The translations under genes were made by a program, and so were the position numbers. DNA of 21,117 bases, taken from Massilia sp. Lineage in GTDB: Bacteria > Pseudomonadota > Gammaproteobacteria > Burkholderiales > Burkholderiaceae_D. Shown piece by piece: positions 10,591 to 17,000 of this stretch (position 1 is the stretch's first letter; each line of letters begins with the position of its first letter). The notes beneath the pieces are model-generated. The model saw only the letters and a program-made list of their open reading frames with translations. It was not told the origin of the DNA and made no database searches. The stretch lies in the NCBI GenBank assembly GCA_028291845.1, contig JAQGNM010000094.1, positions 1 to 21,117 of the forward strand, given 5' to 3'.

Positions 10591-11046
10591 ATGAATCTTA
10601 TCCTGGAGAAGACAGACCAAATGCGCTACTTCACTGACATGCGTGAAGTGTTCGATGCCGCGAATATTGCGCCTGAAGATTATGACTGGTACCTTAGCGA
10701 CATTGAAACTAATTGGACGCCGCCAGGGTTTGCGCCAATCGACCAATGGTTTTCCGGCGAAGCGCTAGCGTCGTTTTTATGCCTGCATCAGCTGCAGTTT
10801 ATCTGGGCAGTTTTCAGTGCTGTAACCAAGGGATTTCGATTATTACCGTTGAACGCACCTTATGTCGAGGGCAATCCTAATTACTGGAATGGAAGTGTGG
10901 TCGAGCCACAACTCGACGGGGGCATATTTGAAATTGCTTTTTGGGATAGCAGCGCAATCATCCTCATCAATCTTCCCGCGCAGGCTGAGCAGGCGTTCAT
11001 AAGCAGATTTGCCGACACCCGACTTTTAGCGACAGCCCGAGCCTGA
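10591..11046 (+). CDS. Unrecognised 151-aa protein, possible orphan immunity protein
   Basis: I do not recognise a named family. The ATG has AAGGTG four bases upstream, a good Shine-Dalgarno. The protein is acidic, with no signal peptide and no clear transmembrane helix. It is rich in Trp, Phe and Tyr (DYDWYLSDIETNW near residues 30-42, YWNGSVVEP in the second half), with an Ala/Arg-rich tail. GC is lower than in the flanking core genes and it sits in an island with an Rhs-like remnant. Size, acidity and context fit the immunity proteins left behind at polymorphic-toxin loci; this is inference. The next gene starts 99 bases later on the same strand. Confidence 0.7.
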   Translation: MNLILEKTDQMRYFTDMREVFDAANIAPEDYDWYLSDIETNWTPPGFAPIDQWFSGEALASFLCLHQLQFIWAVFSAVTKGFRLLPLNAPYVEGNPNYWNGSVVEPQLDGGIFEIAFWDSSAIILINLPAQAEQAFISRFADTRLLATARA

Positions 11047-11145
11047 CTTTCGCATTGGCTTGCGGCATGCTTGTTGTCGTTCTGGCGCCGAACGGTGCAT
11101 TTGGATGACATATTCGACGGGCAGGAGCTCTTTAGGATCAGCAAA

Positions 11146-11499
11146 ATGAACAATACAAACATGAACCGTTCCCTTACTTCTGCTGAGTTCGAATTGGCAC
11201 AATGGATGCTGGAGAACGGCTCGCCGCAGGCGAAGGCTTTTATGTCGCAACTCGACCTGGCGGAAGTCACTTCTTTTAGATGCCCATGCGGCTGCGCAAG
11301 CATTAACTTTCAGATCAAGGGCCACGATGAGGCACCGGCGGGTGTTCATGTATTGGGTGATTTTGCGTTCGGTGAAGGTGACACCACGGGCGGAGCGTTT
11401 ATTTTTGAAAGCGGAGGGCTGCTCAGTGGCATCGAGGTTTATAGTTTTTCCGACCCCATCACTGTTCTGCCGACTCCGGAAGCGTTGCGCGCCTTTTAA
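11146..11499 (+). CDS. Unrecognised 117-aa protein with CPCGC motif, Rhs-associated type
   Basis: I chose ATG 11146 because AGGA lies 8 bases upstream; the frame is open from a TTG at 11071, and a second ATG at 11161 is possible. The protein has an N-terminal helical part (LTSAEFELAQWMLENG), then FRCPCGCASINFQIKG near residues 44-59, then a beta-rich part ending GGLLSGIEVYSF and a LPTPEALRAF tail. I recall proteins of this pattern (WMLENG, CPCGC, LSGIEVY) beside Rhs elements in Proteobacteria, probably as orphan immunity or accessory proteins, but could not check this. The cysteines could bind a metal. No signal peptide or membrane helix is seen. Confidence 0.75.
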   Translation: MNNTNMNRSLTSAEFELAQWMLENGSPQAKAFMSQLDLAEVTSFRCPCGCASINFQIKGHDEAPAGVHVLGDFAFGEGDTTGGAFIFESGGLLSGIEVYSFSDPITVLPTPEALRAF

Positions 11500-11536
11500 C
11501 ACTGCGGCGGCAACGCGCCCGTGGTGTCCGGCCTCC

Positions 11537-11579
11537 CTAAATTTGATGGGAACATTGTAGATAGGCCGATCAAATTTAG
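11537..11579 (-). terminator. Inverted repeat overlapping the stop codon of the 55-aa ORF
   Basis: The perfect 11-bp arms CTAAATTTGAT (11537-11547) and ATCAAATTTAG (11569-11579) are separated by 21 bases. On the minus strand the stop TAA lies inside the first arm. There is no U-run. It could also serve the plus-strand 117-aa gene, which ends 38 bases before it. Confidence 0.5.
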
Positions 11580-11743
11580 CCCACAAACCACTTACCGATA
11601 ACGGATGTGTCACCCACTTTCGTTAATTGGACAGGCGTGGCATCGGCATTAAATTCGACTTCATCGCTCCGTCGTTGTTGAACAATGCCGACGACGTGTA
11701 TGCGTGTTCGCGTATCCCAAATTGGCTCGCACTGTGGAATCAT
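11576..11743 (-). CDS. Candidate 55-aa small protein
   Basis: It runs from ATG 11743 to TAA 11576-11578. The N-terminus is MIPQCEPIWDTRTRIHVV and the C-terminus VGDTSVIGKWFVG, with an acidic beta-like middle. It looks more protein-like than the frames around it, and its stop codon sits in a hairpin, as for three real genes in this window. No good Shine-Dalgarno precedes it, so it may be a small protein or the tail of a decayed gene. It follows the Rhs-like remnant on the same strand by 46 bases, where immunity genes usually lie. Confidence 0.35.
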   Translation of the reverse strand: MIPQCEPIWDTRTRIHVVGIVQQRRSDEVEFNADATPVQLTKVGDTSVIGKWFVG

Positions 11744-11789
11744 TTTATCTGCTAGTCACTGTATAGGGGCGGAATCGCTGGGGGCTGGG

Positions 11790-12170
11790 CTAGCGAAAGC
11801 AAACTACCACCCCGCTGGTGCACTGGTACGCCATGGACAGTTTGGCGATGGTGTTGGCGAGATGTTCAAACACAGACACTACACCCTCGTTCCGCTCCGC
11901 CCGGACTATCGACGCCACTATGCGGCGACCGTTCAGCAAATCCCGGCAATCAGCAGAGGACTGGAAGAGTCCACGAGACTGCATGGCTTGATACACTCGC
12001 TATCAGCCCGATCCAAAGTCCATCGCTGCGCCAGCAGGTCCAAGAAAATCTCATGAAGATTGGTATACAGGCCGGTACCGCCGATCTGTGCAACCTATAC
12101 TTTATCGATGAATACACGTAAAGCTTCGGGGTCGTAGTAGATGCGGTCACGGTCCAGCGCCCCACATTGC
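11790..12170 (-). pseudogene. Decayed fragment of an Rhs/YD-repeat core C-terminus
   Basis: On the minus strand from about 12167 the frame reads LDRDRIYYDPEALRVFIDKV, then an in-frame TAG (12095-12097), then IGGTGLY, NLHEIFLDLLAQ. This follows, with small indels, the end of Rhs cores: RYYDPE-x-GRF, DPIGL-x-GG-x-NLY, NPxxWxDPLGLA. A frame change near 11998 leads to a 68-codon frame ending in TAG at 11790-11792, which may be a degraded toxin tip. The fragment begins where repeat R3 starts, so the long upstream core is missing. I see the motif order directly; that it is an Rhs relic is inference. It cannot make a functional protein. Confidence 0.5.
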
Positions 12171-12225
12171 GGCGAAATCCGCAAGAATCAGGTTTGTGTC
12201 TACCAATTTCCCTGGCTTCGCCGAT
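12161..12225 (-). repeat. REP-like repeat, copy R3 (inverted)
   Basis: Read on the minus strand it has GGCGAAGCC, then ACAAACCTGATTCTTGCG (core 12180-12189 on plus as CGCAAGAATC) and a TTCGCCGCAATGTGGG end. It aligns with R4 over the whole length with scattered differences. Confidence 0.65.
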
Positions 12226-12260
12226 CGAATGGTTACCCTGGATACAAGCACACCCCAGCG

Positions 12261-12335
12261 CCCATCATCGCGGCGAAGCTCGCAAGAATCGGGTTTGCGT
12301 CCCCCGGAATTTTCCCGGCTCTGCCGGGTAAATTC
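12261..12335 (-). repeat. REP-like repeat, copy R4 (inverted)
   Basis: On the minus strand CCCGGC-AGA-GCCGGG forms a tight hairpin, followed by CGCAA-N9-TTGCG and AGCTTCGCCGCGATGATGGG. The order and sequence match R1 and R2 in opposite orientation. Confidence 0.7.
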
Positions 12336-12346
12336 ACTTGACTGCC

Positions 12347-12376
12347 CCAAAGAAAGTGGGCTTCCACTTTCTTTGG
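12347..12376. terminator. Perfect 13-bp hairpin
   Basis: The arms CCAAAGAAAGTGG and CCACTTTCTTTGG have a four-base loop. No gene ends directly at it on either strand. It resembles in design the A/T-rich hairpins after tldD and both receptor genes and may be a relic, or a second terminator for the minus-strand receptor. Confidence 0.55.
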
Positions 12377-12403
12377 TTCGTTTAAGGTTCCCTCCAATCA
12401 GTC

Positions 12404-12433
12404 CAAATAAAAGTAGGGTTTCACTTTTATTTG
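12404..12433 (-). terminator. Hairpin abutting the stop codon of the first TonB receptor
   Basis: The 11-bp perfect stem CAAATAAAAGT / ACTTTTATTTG has an eight-base loop. On the minus strand it starts one base after the TAG stop. It is a close variant of the hairpins after tldD and after the second receptor. Confidence 0.7.
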
Positions 12434-12434
12434 A

Positions 12435-15326
12435 CTAGAATTTATGCCGGAACCCCACACTCAGAAACCGTCCCAACGCGCCCGAGTAGTCCAGCGGGTT
12501 ATACGCCGTGGCGCCATAGGTGAGCGGGTCGAGCGGGGCTACCTTGTCGAACACGTTCTGGATGGACGCAAACATTTCGCTATTTCGGCCCAGGGCCCAG
12601 CGCCCGGTCAGGTCGAGCGTGGTGAAGGACGCGATGCGGCAGCCGGTGGGGGCGTCGTCGCCGTTGGCGAAATGGGTCGCGCAGCCGGCGGGGTCGTCCT
12701 TGAACAGGACGTTCTTGATCGGCGCGCGGTAGTTGACCACGGCGGACAGCCGCCACGGCGCCAGGTCCCAGGTGGCGCCCAGGTTGACCCGGTCGTCGGG
12801 GGTGCCGATGCAGTTGGTGACGTCGCAGTTGCCGTGCGTGCCCGCGTAGTCGCGCGTGCTGCCATCTTGTTCGGTACGTTCCCATCTGAACAGATGAGTC
12901 CACTTGGCGTCCATCGACAGGGTGCCGCTGCCGTTGGGCAGGGTGAAGGCGGTGCGGGCGTCGAGGTCGACGCCGCGCACCTTCGTGCGCGCCGAGTTGA
13001 CGTAGCGGGCCAGCACGGCGGTGATGGCGCCGGGGTCGCCGGGGGTGGTGGTGGCGGTGCTGGGGTCGCGCGACACCTGGCCGGCGGCGATGGCGGCGTC
13101 GGTCTGCTCCTGGTTGATCTCGTTCTTGCGGCGGATTTGCCAGTAGTCGAGCGAAATATTGGTCCGCGGCAGCGGATCCCAGATGGCGCCCACCGACCAG
13201 TTGCGCGAGCGCTCGGGGCTCAGGCCCGGATTGGGCGAGGTGATGATGGCTATCGATGCCGGATCGCACGCCACTTGCACCCCCAGGTTGCAGCGCAAGG
13301 GGTCGGATGCGGTGGAGAACGCGGCCAGACCGCCGCGGCCGTTTTCGGCGGCGCTCGGTGCGCGGAAGCCCTTGGCAAAGTTTCCGCGCAGGGCGAACTG
13401 GCGCACCGGCGTCCATTTGACACCGACTGCCGGGGTGTAGGCGTTGCCGACGTCGGAATAGTGGTCGGCGCGCATCGCGCCCGACACCTCGACCGTGGTC
13501 AGCACCGGTGCCAGCACCTCGGCGTAGGCGGCGCTGACGTTGCGCCGGCCGGCGTAGGCGGAGTAACCCAGGCCGATGATGTTGCCGGTCTCGGTGCCGC
13601 TGGTCGGTCCCAGTTCGGTGCGTTCGCGGCGGTACTCGGCGCCGACTGCCACGCCGACCGGCCCGCCGGGCAGCTGGCCGAACTGGCGGGTGGCCTTGAA
13701 GTCGATCTGGGCGATGCGGCTTTCGGCCTTGGCGGTGATGGTCGGCGACAGCGCCTGGTAGATGGCAGGCGAGTTAAGGCCGGCGTTTTCGGCGATGCGC
13801 CAAACGCTGCCAGGGGGCAGGGCGGCATAGGCGGGATTGTTCAGTGCGGCGGCGACGTTGGCGGCGCTGGGGTCGAGCAGGGCGAAGGCGACGTCACGCT
13901 GCAGGAAGCCGCCGCGGTTGTTCTGCACGCGGTTGGTGGAATACAGCAGCGCCGCATCCATGTCCCAGCCGTACGCCGTGCCCTTGATGCCGGCGAGCGC
14001 CCTTCCGAACTTGTCGTTGATGTCGCTGGTGCGTGGCCCGACGTCGGCGGCAAGGTAGCGCAGGCGCGCGGCAGTGCCGAAATAAGGGTTGTCCGGATGG
14101 GTGGCGCCGAGCGCCACGCCGGCGTTGCTGACCGGGCCGCCCGGAAAGCCGACCGAGGCGCTGACGGTCGATGGCGTGGTGGGCGAGTTCGATTCGCTCC
14201 AATAGTAATTGAGTTCGCCGTAGGCCTGGAACGCCGGGTTCAGCTGGTAAGTGCCGCGTGTAAACAGGTTGTAGGAATTTTGCCGCGGCTGGATCTGGCT
14301 GTATTCCTGCGGGGCGTCGGTCAGGCAGCCGCCACCGGGGTCGCCTTGCGGGTGGCGGGTGAAGTTGCGGCAGTCGGCGCCGGGAAACACGCGGGTGAAG
14401 CCGGCCCCGGCCAGGTTGCCGCGGTTGTAGTAGTCGAGCGTGACGGGGTTGCGCACATTGCCGTTGACGGCGCTGACGGCGGCGTTGTTGCCGGTGATGG
14501 CGCCGGTGCCGCCCAGGGTCTCCTGGGCCGAAAAGCCCCATGGCCGCAGATCGGAGCGGCCGATGTAGTCGCGGTCGGCGCGGTCGCGGTTGTACACTTC
14601 GCGCTTGCCGCCGAATTCCAGGCTGAACAGCATGTTGTAGCGGTCGGTGTCGAGGTTGCCGAAGCCGTGGGTGATGGCCACCCGCGCGTCGCGGCCGTCC
14701 CAGTAGCGCGACTCGCCGAAGTTGCCGCGCACGGTGGTGCCGGTGAAATCGCGGCGCAGGATGATGTTGACGACGCCGGCGATGGCGTCCGAGCCGTAGA
14801 TGGCCGAGGCGCCGCCCTTGAGAATTTCAATGCGCTCGACGGCGTCGGTGGGAATGATGTTCAGGTCGGTGAAGACCTTCTGGCCATCGTCGGCCAGGCC
14901 GTACGGCGCCACCCGGCGGCCGTTGAGCAGCACCAGGGTGGAGGCGGCACCCAGGCCGCGCAGCGAAATGCCGGAGGCGCCCTGGGCGAAACCGGCGCCG
15001 AAATTGGTCGGCACCGATCCCTGGTTATCGACCGCCAGGGTCTGCAGCAGTTCGGCCACGGTGGTGCGGCCGCTGCGCTCGATGTCGGCGCGGTTGAGCG
15101 TTTGCACGGGAGTGGATGTTTCCGCTTCCGAGCGGCGGATGTTCGAGCCGGTGATTTCCACGCGGGCCATCGGCTGGCCGGGCTCGGCCACCTGGGCGCC
15201 GGCAGGCGTGGCAAACAGGCCGAGCGCGGCGCCGACGCCGGCCAGCGCGCCACTGAAGCCGCCGATGCCGCCGATGCCGCCAACGAAGAGGCTGCGCAGC
15301 GTTCGTGATAGTACAGTTTCATTCAT
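12435..15326 (-). CDS. TonB-dependent outer-membrane receptor (paralogue 1)
   Basis: This is an outer-membrane active transporter, 963 aa. The signal peptide (basic RTLRS, then a Gly/Ala/Leu-rich core) ends near AGA-Q at residues 44-45. A TonB-box-like RVEITGS follows at 55-61. The plug domain (about 68-192) has LRGLGAASTLVLLNGRR and AVERIEILKGGASAIYGSDAIAGVVNIIL; the rest is the 22-strand barrel, ending in the expected phenylalanine. ATG 15326 has GGAG six bases upstream; the frame runs further to 15407 but the longer start lacks a signal peptide. It is clearly paralogous to the receptor at 17001-19781, including the HGNCD-x-x-NC-x-GTP and FDKxAPLDPLTYG segments. The substrate is unknown. 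It is divergent from aroG. Confidence 0.97.
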   Translation of the reverse strand: MNETVLSRTLRSLFVGGIGGIGGFSGALAGVGAALGLFATPAGAQVAEPGQPMARVEITGSNIRRSEAETSTPVQTLNRADIERSGRTTVAELLQTLAVDNQGSVPTNFGAGFAQGASGISLRGLGAASTLVLLNGRRVAPYGLADDGQKVFTDLNIIPTDAVERIEILKGGASAIYGSDAIAGVVNIILRRDFTGTTVRGNFGESRYWDGRDARVAITHGFGNLDTDRYNMLFSLEFGGKREVYNRDRADRDYIGRSDLRPWGFSAQETLGGTGAITGNNAAVSAVNGNVRNPVTLDYYNRGNLAGAGFTRVFPGADCRNFTRHPQGDPGGGCLTDAPQEYSQIQPRQNSYNLFTRGTYQLNPAFQAYGELNYYWSESNSPTTPSTVSASVGFPGGPVSNAGVALGATHPDNPYFGTAARLRYLAADVGPRTSDINDKFGRALAGIKGTAYGWDMDAALLYSTNRVQNNRGGFLQRDVAFALLDPSAANVAAALNNPAYAALPPGSVWRIAENAGLNSPAIYQALSPTITAKAESRIAQIDFKATRQFGQLPGGPVGVAVGAEYRRERTELGPTSGTETGNIIGLGYSAYAGRRNVSAAYAEVLAPVLTTVEVSGAMRADHYSDVGNAYTPAVGVKWTPVRQFALRGNFAKGFRAPSAAENGRGGLAAFSTASDPLRCNLGVQVACDPASIAIITSPNPGLSPERSRNWSVGAIWDPLPRTNISLDYWQIRRKNEINQEQTDAAIAAGQVSRDPSTATTTPGDPGAITAVLARYVNSARTKVRGVDLDARTAFTLPNGSGTLSMDAKWTHLFRWERTEQDGSTRDYAGTHGNCDVTNCIGTPDDRVNLGATWDLAPWRLSAVVNYRAPIKNVLFKDDPAGCATHFANGDDAPTGCRIASFTTLDLTGRWALGRNSEMFASIQNVFDKVAPLDPLTYGATAYNPLDYSGALGRFLSVGFRHKF

Positions 15327-15367
15327 GTCGAACTCCGTAAGTGTGGGCGTTTCCACGCGGCTGAACC

Positions 15368-15380
15368 TGGCACAACAAAT
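15368..15380 (-). promoter_or_regulatory. Possible regulator half-site upstream of receptor 1
   Basis: TGGCACAACAAAT (plus-strand reading) matches 12 of 13 bases of the right half of the 21-bp palindrome at 19990-20010 upstream of the paralogous receptor. The other half is not conserved here. It lies 41 bases before the receptor ATG. Confidence 0.35.
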
Positions 15381-15556
15381 CTGGTTGGAAATGTTAAGCA
15401 GCCTCAATGCACGACCGACGCGGTTGAAATGTCAGCGTCGAGTTTTGCATCGCGTGACCCAATTCGCATGAGGTAGATCAATCGGGTTTGCCTTCGTGAC
15501 AAGGGTGTGGGGTCGCCGCAACGGGACAGCGGCGAAATTTCTGATCGACAAAGCAC

Positions 15557-15586
15557 TTGCCAAGGCGCGCTGCTTGTTGCTATAGT
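15557..15586 (+). promoter_or_regulatory. Sigma-70-type promoter of the aroG leader
   Basis: The -35 element TTGCCA is at 15557-15562 and the -10 element TATAGT at 15581-15586, with 18 bp between and an extended TGC just before the -10. Transcription would begin near 15592-15594, giving about 30 untranslated bases before the leader ATG. Confidence 0.75.
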
Positions 15587-15622
15587 CGTTCAACGTTTTT
15601 TGAAACCGCTTCGACATTCCTC

Positions 15623-15691
15623 ATGCACGCTGCCCTGTTTTTTACCTGCTTTTTTTACTTTAGCCATTCCAGCCAACCGGCGGTGGAGTAG
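15623..15691 (+). CDS. Phenylalanine-rich leader peptide of aroG
   Basis: A 22-codon ORF runs from ATG to TAG 15689-15691. Residues 6-13 are FFTCFFYF: five Phe and one Tyr within eight positions. All five Phe codons are TTT, while the aroG gene itself uses TTC for five of its six Phe codons, so slow decoding is favoured. The ORF sits between a strong promoter and an intrinsic terminator, and its last codons (Pro-Ala-Val) overlap the antiterminator segment. The design resembles pheL of enterobacteria. The Shine-Dalgarno is poor. Its product would have no function beyond being translated. Confidence 0.78.
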   Translation: MHAALFFTCFFYFSHSSQPAVE

Positions 15692-15763
15692 CGGCAGGTT
15701 TTCGCAGAAGCAAAAACTGGAACCAGCAAGACTCGACAAACCGCCGGCCACGGCGGTTTTTTT
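15677..15763 (+). promoter_or_regulatory. Phenylalanine attenuator of aroG (antiterminator/terminator switch)
   Basis: CCGGCGGT at 15677-15684 is exactly complementary to ACCGCCGG at 15740-15747, the ascending arm of the terminator, so the two pairings exclude each other. A ribosome stalled at the Phe codons (15638-15661) leaves 15677-15684 free to form the antiterminator and aroG is transcribed. A ribosome reaching the TAG at 15689 covers that segment and the terminator forms. A small hairpin between them (around GTTTT...AAAAC, 15698-15716) brings the arms together. The pairings are read directly; the mechanism is inferred from classical attenuators. Confidence 0.78.
15738..15763 (+). terminator. 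Intrinsic terminator of the aroG leader
   Basis: The perfect 9-bp stem AAACCGCCG / CGGCGGTTT has a GCCA loop, and the T-run continues to seven. It lies upstream of aroG rather than after any gene, which is why it reads as an attenuator. Confidence 0.88.
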
Positions 15764-15799
15764 ATGCCCGATACTATTCAAACCCGCACGGAGAAACGC

Positions 15800-16858
15800 A
15801 TGCAACGCACCGACGACTTACGCATCCGCGAAATGAAGGAACTGACGCCGCCCTCGCACCTGATCCGCGAGTTCGCCTGCACCGAGCAAGCCGGCGCCAC
15901 CGCTGCCAATGCGCGCATCGCGCTGCACCGTATCCTGCACGGCCAGGACGACCGCTTGATGGTGGTGATCGGTCCCTGCTCGATCCACGATCCGAAGGCG
16001 GCGATGGAATACGCCCGGCGCCTGGCCGCGGTGCGCCGCCAGCACGCCGGCGACCTCGAAATCGTCATGCGCGTGTACTTCGAAAAGCCGCGCACCACGG
16101 TCGGCTGGAAGGGCATGATCAACGACCCGTACATGGACAACAGTTTCAGGATCAACGACGGCTTGCGCATGGCGCGCGAACTGCTGCGCGACATCAACGA
16201 GTTGGGCCTGCCGGCCGGCACCGAGTTCCTCGACGTGATCAGCCCGCAGTACATTGCCGACCTGATCAGCTGGGGCGCGATCGGCGCCCGCACCACCGAG
16301 TCGCAGGTGCACCGCGAGCTGGCGTCCGGCCTGTCGTGTCCGGTCGGCTTCAAGAACGGCACCGACGGCAACATCAAGATCGCCGTGGAAGCGATCAAGG
16401 CGGCCTCGCAGCCGCACCATTTTTTATCGGTCACCAAGGGAGGCCATTCGGCCATCGTCTCGACCAGCGGCAACGAGGATTGCCACATCATCCTGCGCGG
16501 CGGCAAGGCCCCAAATTACGATGCCGACAGCGTCGACGAAGCCTGCCGCCAGATCGCGGCCCAGGGTCTGGCCGCCCGCCTGATGATCGACGCCTCGCAC
16601 GCCAACAGCTCGAAAAAGCCGGAAAACCAGATCCCCGTCTGCGCCGAGATCGCCCGCCAGGTAGCAGCCGGCTCGGACCGCATCATCGGCGTGATGGTCG
16701 AATCGAACCTGGTCGCCGGCCGCCAGGATTTAATTCCAGGCAAGGAACTGGTCTACGGCCAATCCGTCACCGACGGCTGCATCGACTGGGACAGCAGCCT
16801 GACAGTGCTGGACGACTTGGCAGCTGCAGTCCGCCAGCGCAGACTGCGCCAGGAATAA
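15800..16858 (+). CDS. aroG: 3-deoxy-7-phosphoheptulonate (DAHP) synthase, AroG-type
   Basis: DAHP synthase condenses phosphoenolpyruvate and erythrose 4-phosphate, the first step of the shikimate pathway to Phe, Tyr and Trp. The 352-aa protein follows E. coli AroG (350 aa) almost throughout: DDLRIREMKEL at the N-terminus, GPCSIHDP with metal-ligand C60, EKPRTTVGWKG, IGARTTESQVHRELASGLS, and SHANSSK. Residues that in AroG form the phenylalanine feedback site are kept (D145, P149, Q150, S179 and the N-terminal DD), so it is probably the Phe-sensitive isozyme. ATG 15800 has GGAG six bases upstream; the in-frame ATG at 15764 abuts the terminator T-run and is unlikely. Expression is probably set by the Phe attenuator upstream. 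It converges on the second receptor gene. Confidence 0.98.
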   Translation: MQRTDDLRIREMKELTPPSHLIREFACTEQAGATAANARIALHRILHGQDDRLMVVIGPCSIHDPKAAMEYARRLAAVRRQHAGDLEIVMRVYFEKPRTTVGWKGMINDPYMDNSFRINDGLRMARELLRDINELGLPAGTEFLDVISPQYIADLISWGAIGARTTESQVHRELASGLSCPVGFKNGTDGNIKIAVEAIKAASQPHHFLSVTKGGHSAIVSTSGNEDCHIILRGGKAPNYDADSVDEACRQIAAQGLAARLMIDASHANSSKKPENQIPVCAEIARQVAAGSDRIIGVMVESNLVAGRQDLIPGKELVYGQSVTDGCIDWDSSLTVLDDLAAAVRQRRLRQE

Positions 16859-16895
16859 GGAAACGCGAACAATCCGCCGCGGCTTTCCCGAGGCG

Positions 16896-16917
16896 AACCC
16901 CGATCTGAATCGGGGTT
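16896..16917. terminator. Hairpin AACCCCGAT / ATCGGGGTT
   Basis: This perfect 9-bp stem with a CTGA loop is the first of three hairpins between aroG and the second receptor. It has no U-run of its own. Confidence 0.55.
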
Positions 16918-16927
16918 GCGTAAACTG

Positions 16928-16957
16928 AAAAAGCCTCGGGTTCCCCGAGGCTTTTTT
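16928..16957. terminator. Bidirectional intrinsic terminator shared by aroG and receptor 2
   Basis: The 13-bp perfect stem AAAAAGCCTCGGG / CCCGAGGCTTTTT has a three-base loop, with a T-run on the plus strand and an A-run on the other side, so it can end both convergent transcripts. Confidence 0.92.
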
Positions 16958-16968
16958 ATCTGACTAAC

Positions 16969-16998
16969 CAAACAAAAGTAGGTTTTTACTTTTGTTTG
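16969..16998 (-). terminator. Hairpin abutting the stop codon of receptor 2
   Basis: The 12-bp perfect stem CAAACAAAAGTA / TACTTTTGTTTG has a six-base loop. On the minus strand it begins two bases after the TAA. The stem is identical to the one after tldD. Confidence 0.7.
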
Positions 16999-17000
16999 AT

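Larger units (their letters stand above)
11500..12434. other. Island remnant region without intact large genes
   Basis: This 935-base low-GC stretch holds a 55-aa minus-strand candidate ORF, a decayed Rhs-like fragment, two inverted REP-like repeats (R3, R4) and two terminator hairpins. The plus-strand frame of 123 codons at 11685-12056 has no Shine-Dalgarno and no protein-like character, and overlaps the Rhs remnant. Confidence 0.6.
15327..15622. other. Divergent intergenic region, receptor 1 / aroG leader
   Basis: It holds the receptor's Shine-Dalgarno, a TGGCACAACAAAT half-site and the aroG promoter. I see no clear receptor promoter: TTGAGG at 15406-15411 (minus) with a poor CCAGAT 17 bases on is the best candidate. 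Confidence 0.5.

Noticed and set aside
11685..12056. 123-codon plus-strand frame
   Set aside because: It has no ribosome binding site and odd composition, and overlaps the minus-strand Rhs-like relic.
12444..15308. 954-codon open frame antisense to TonB receptor 1
   Set aside because: A mirror of the receptor codons. It is low in complexity with no domain. A similar mirror frame lies over receptor 2 (16992-19949).
15468..15481. FNR/Anr-like box ATGAG-N4-ATCAA
   Set aside because: Only eight of ten key bases match, and there is no oxygen-related gene beside it.
15764..15799. ATG 15764 as the aroG start
   Set aside because: It directly follows the terminator T-run and has no Shine-Dalgarno. 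ATG 15800 has GGAG at good spacing and gives the AroG N-terminus.
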